From the NCBI GenBank assembly GCA_028293305.1, contig JAQGPD010000343.1, forward strand, positions 1-7,930: DNA of 7,930 nucleotides. The letters run 5' to 3'. Positions 7,212 to 7,930 of the stretch are shown piece by piece. Under the pieces are notes generated by a model. It was given only the letters and a program-made list of their open reading frames with translations, did no database searches and was not told the DNA's origin. A program made the position numbers and the translations under genes. Origin of the DNA: Verrucomicrobiales bacterium (GTDB taxonomy: Bacteria; Verrucomicrobiota; Verrucomicrobiia; Verrucomicrobiales; V1-33). Positions within the stretch are counted from its first letter, which is position 1. Every line of letters starts with the position of its first letter.

Positions 7212-7727
7212 ATGAAAAAACTGATCCTGACATCCTTTCTCTCTCTTGGCGTCATCCTGCTTCTAACCCAATGCTCCGACAATGCCGCCAATGCCACCAC
7301 CGGCTCCAAGTCCGGCTCAGGCGCAGGCTCCGGCTCCGCGGACGCCCCGGTCAATGACCCCTCGGGATACTACACCCTGCGCAGCGATCCCTCGATCACC
7401 GTCCCGCCCTCGAAAAATGTATTGATAGGAACCGGCAAGCCCTTGGAGGTCCGCTATGACGGATCCAAGGGCGATAACCTTTCCTACGACTTGTTCTACA
7501 CCGACGGGAGCGGCAGCGTGCATCCCATGACCGGCGGGTTTTTCAAAAAAACGGCGGAAGGCGTTTTCACCGCCGAGATCACCATCTTCAACTCCAGCGC
7601 GAATCAGCGTCCGGGCTTCATGGAACTCACCACCGTCACCAATTCCGGGCTGGATTCCGCCGGCACCATCACCGGCAAAAACACCTCGTTAGGCATGTAT
7701 CCGGTCACCTTCGAAGTCGCGCCCTGA
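7212..7727 (+). CDS. Small putative lipoprotein of unknown family
   Basis: 171 residues. The N-terminus MKKLILTSFLSLGVILLLTQC is a lipoprotein-type signal with Cys21 as the likely lipidated residue. The -1 position is Gln instead of the usual Gly, Ala or Ser, so the lipobox L-T-Q-C is atypical. A low-complexity linker rich in Gly and Ser (TTGSKSGSGAGSGSADAP, about residues 29-46) follows. The rest (about 47-171) is beta-rich with alternating polar and hydrophobic stretches, for example LEVRYDGSKGDNLSYDLFYT and VFTAEITIFNSS. It might be an immunoglobulin-like or other beta-sandwich fold, but I recognise no family. It starts 11 bases after the LamG gene stop, so the two are probably co-transcribed and the lipoprotein may be the envelope partner of that exported protein (inference). 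The leader CCTGTCCTCCC has no Shine-Dalgarno sequence. Confidence 0.75.
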   Translation: MKKLILTSFLSLGVILLLTQCSDNAANATTGSKSGSGAGSGSADAPVNDPSGYYTLRSDPSITVPPSKNVLIGTGKPLEVRYDGSKGDNLSYDLFYTDGSGSVHPMTGGFFKKTAEGVFTAEITIFNSSANQRPGFMELTTVTNSGLDSAGTITGKNTSLGMYPVTFEVAP

Positions 7728-7734
7728 CAAAATC

Positions 7735-7775
7735 GGAGGGTTGACATTCTGCCGGCCCGAGCCCAGGCCAACCCT
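7735..7775. terminator. Inverted repeat in the convergent gap; degenerate third copy of the GGAGGG palindrome unit
   Basis: AGGGTTG (7737-7743) and CAACCCT (7769-7775) are perfect reverse complements around a 25-base GC-rich loop, in which GCC (7751-7753) could pair with GGC (7766-7768). It sits between two converging genes, eight bases after the lipoprotein stop, and overlaps the stop codon of the minus-strand gene, so a bidirectional terminator role is plausible. There is no T-run. Its left half, GGAGGGTTGACATTCTG (7735-7751), matches the repeat unit seen twice at 1155-1201. Confidence 0.4.
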
Positions 7776-7930
7776 ACTTCCGCAACTTCTCCACCGCCTC
7801 CAAATTTGTCAGGGTAAGCAAGCAAGCCCCGGCCAGTTCCTTTCCTTTCTCCGCCATATGGCTGCGGAAAAAGGATTCGTGGGTTTCGTGGGAATGGAAA
7901 TGATGCGGGGTCAGCACCGCCGACAACACC
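7774..7930 (-). CDS. C-terminal end of an unidentified protein, 5' part outside the window
   Basis: The minus strand is open from the right edge to a TAG at 7776-7774, giving the last 51 residues of a protein. The segment begins VLSAVLTPHHFHSHETHESF and ends LEAVEKLRK. It has a dense His/Glu patch (HHFHSHETHE, five His in nine residues) followed by an amphipathic helix-like tail, AEKGKELAGACLLTLTNLEAVEKLRK. Codon choice and GC level resemble the neighbouring genes, and the sense reads well as protein, which supports a real gene converging on the lipoprotein gene. I do not recognise the family from this piece. The His cluster could bind metal, but that is speculation. Confidence 0.6.
   Translation of the reverse strand, partial: VLSAVLTPHHFHSHETHESFFRSHMAEKGKELAGACLLTLTNLEAVEKLRK

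Overview
The window looks like a chromosomal segment of a GC-rich Gram-negative bacterium, most likely from the Verrucomicrobiota (for example a Luteolibacter or Prosthecobacter relative). This placement is inferred from overall style and not from a marker search. The clues are a very large secreted LamG protein with a D-x-D-G-type C-terminal module, a POT-family peptide transporter, SD-poor start sites, and intergenic palindromes of the kind common in that phylum. No rRNA, tRNA, CRISPR array or transposase was seen.

Left part (1-4423, all genes on the minus strand). Read in the direction of transcription, the order is pheT (phenylalanyl-tRNA synthetase beta chain, complete), then a small gene, then a POT/PTR2 peptide transporter that runs off the left edge. 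The small gene is visibly AT-richer than its neighbours and encodes a stand-alone kinase-like protein. It resembles the Ser/Thr/Tyr kinase domain found in phage and conjugative-element 'polyvalent' proteins. Between the kinase gene and the transporter lies a 194-base gap packed with inverted repeats: a terminator-like hairpin ending about 20 bases before the transporter start, a compound four-way-junction palindrome, and a further hairpin.

Right part (4639-7727, plus strand). A 215-base divergent gap separates pheT from a two-gene exported cassette. The first gene is an 853-residue secreted protein with a LamG/ConA-like domain, probable beta-propeller blades and a C-terminal beta module. It is followed 11 bases later by a small putative lipoprotein of unknown family. 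A short convergent gap then leads to the 3' end of another minus-strand gene cut by the right edge. That gap carries a third, degenerate copy of the palindrome motif seen near the transporter.

How the genes relate: pheT is housekeeping translation, and its usual partner pheS is not next to it here. The kinase-like gene may be co-transcribed behind pheT because of the 44-base gap. The LamG protein and the lipoprotein are probably one transcription unit acting at the cell envelope. The most novel items are the free-standing polyvalent-type kinase and the small covarying palindrome family.
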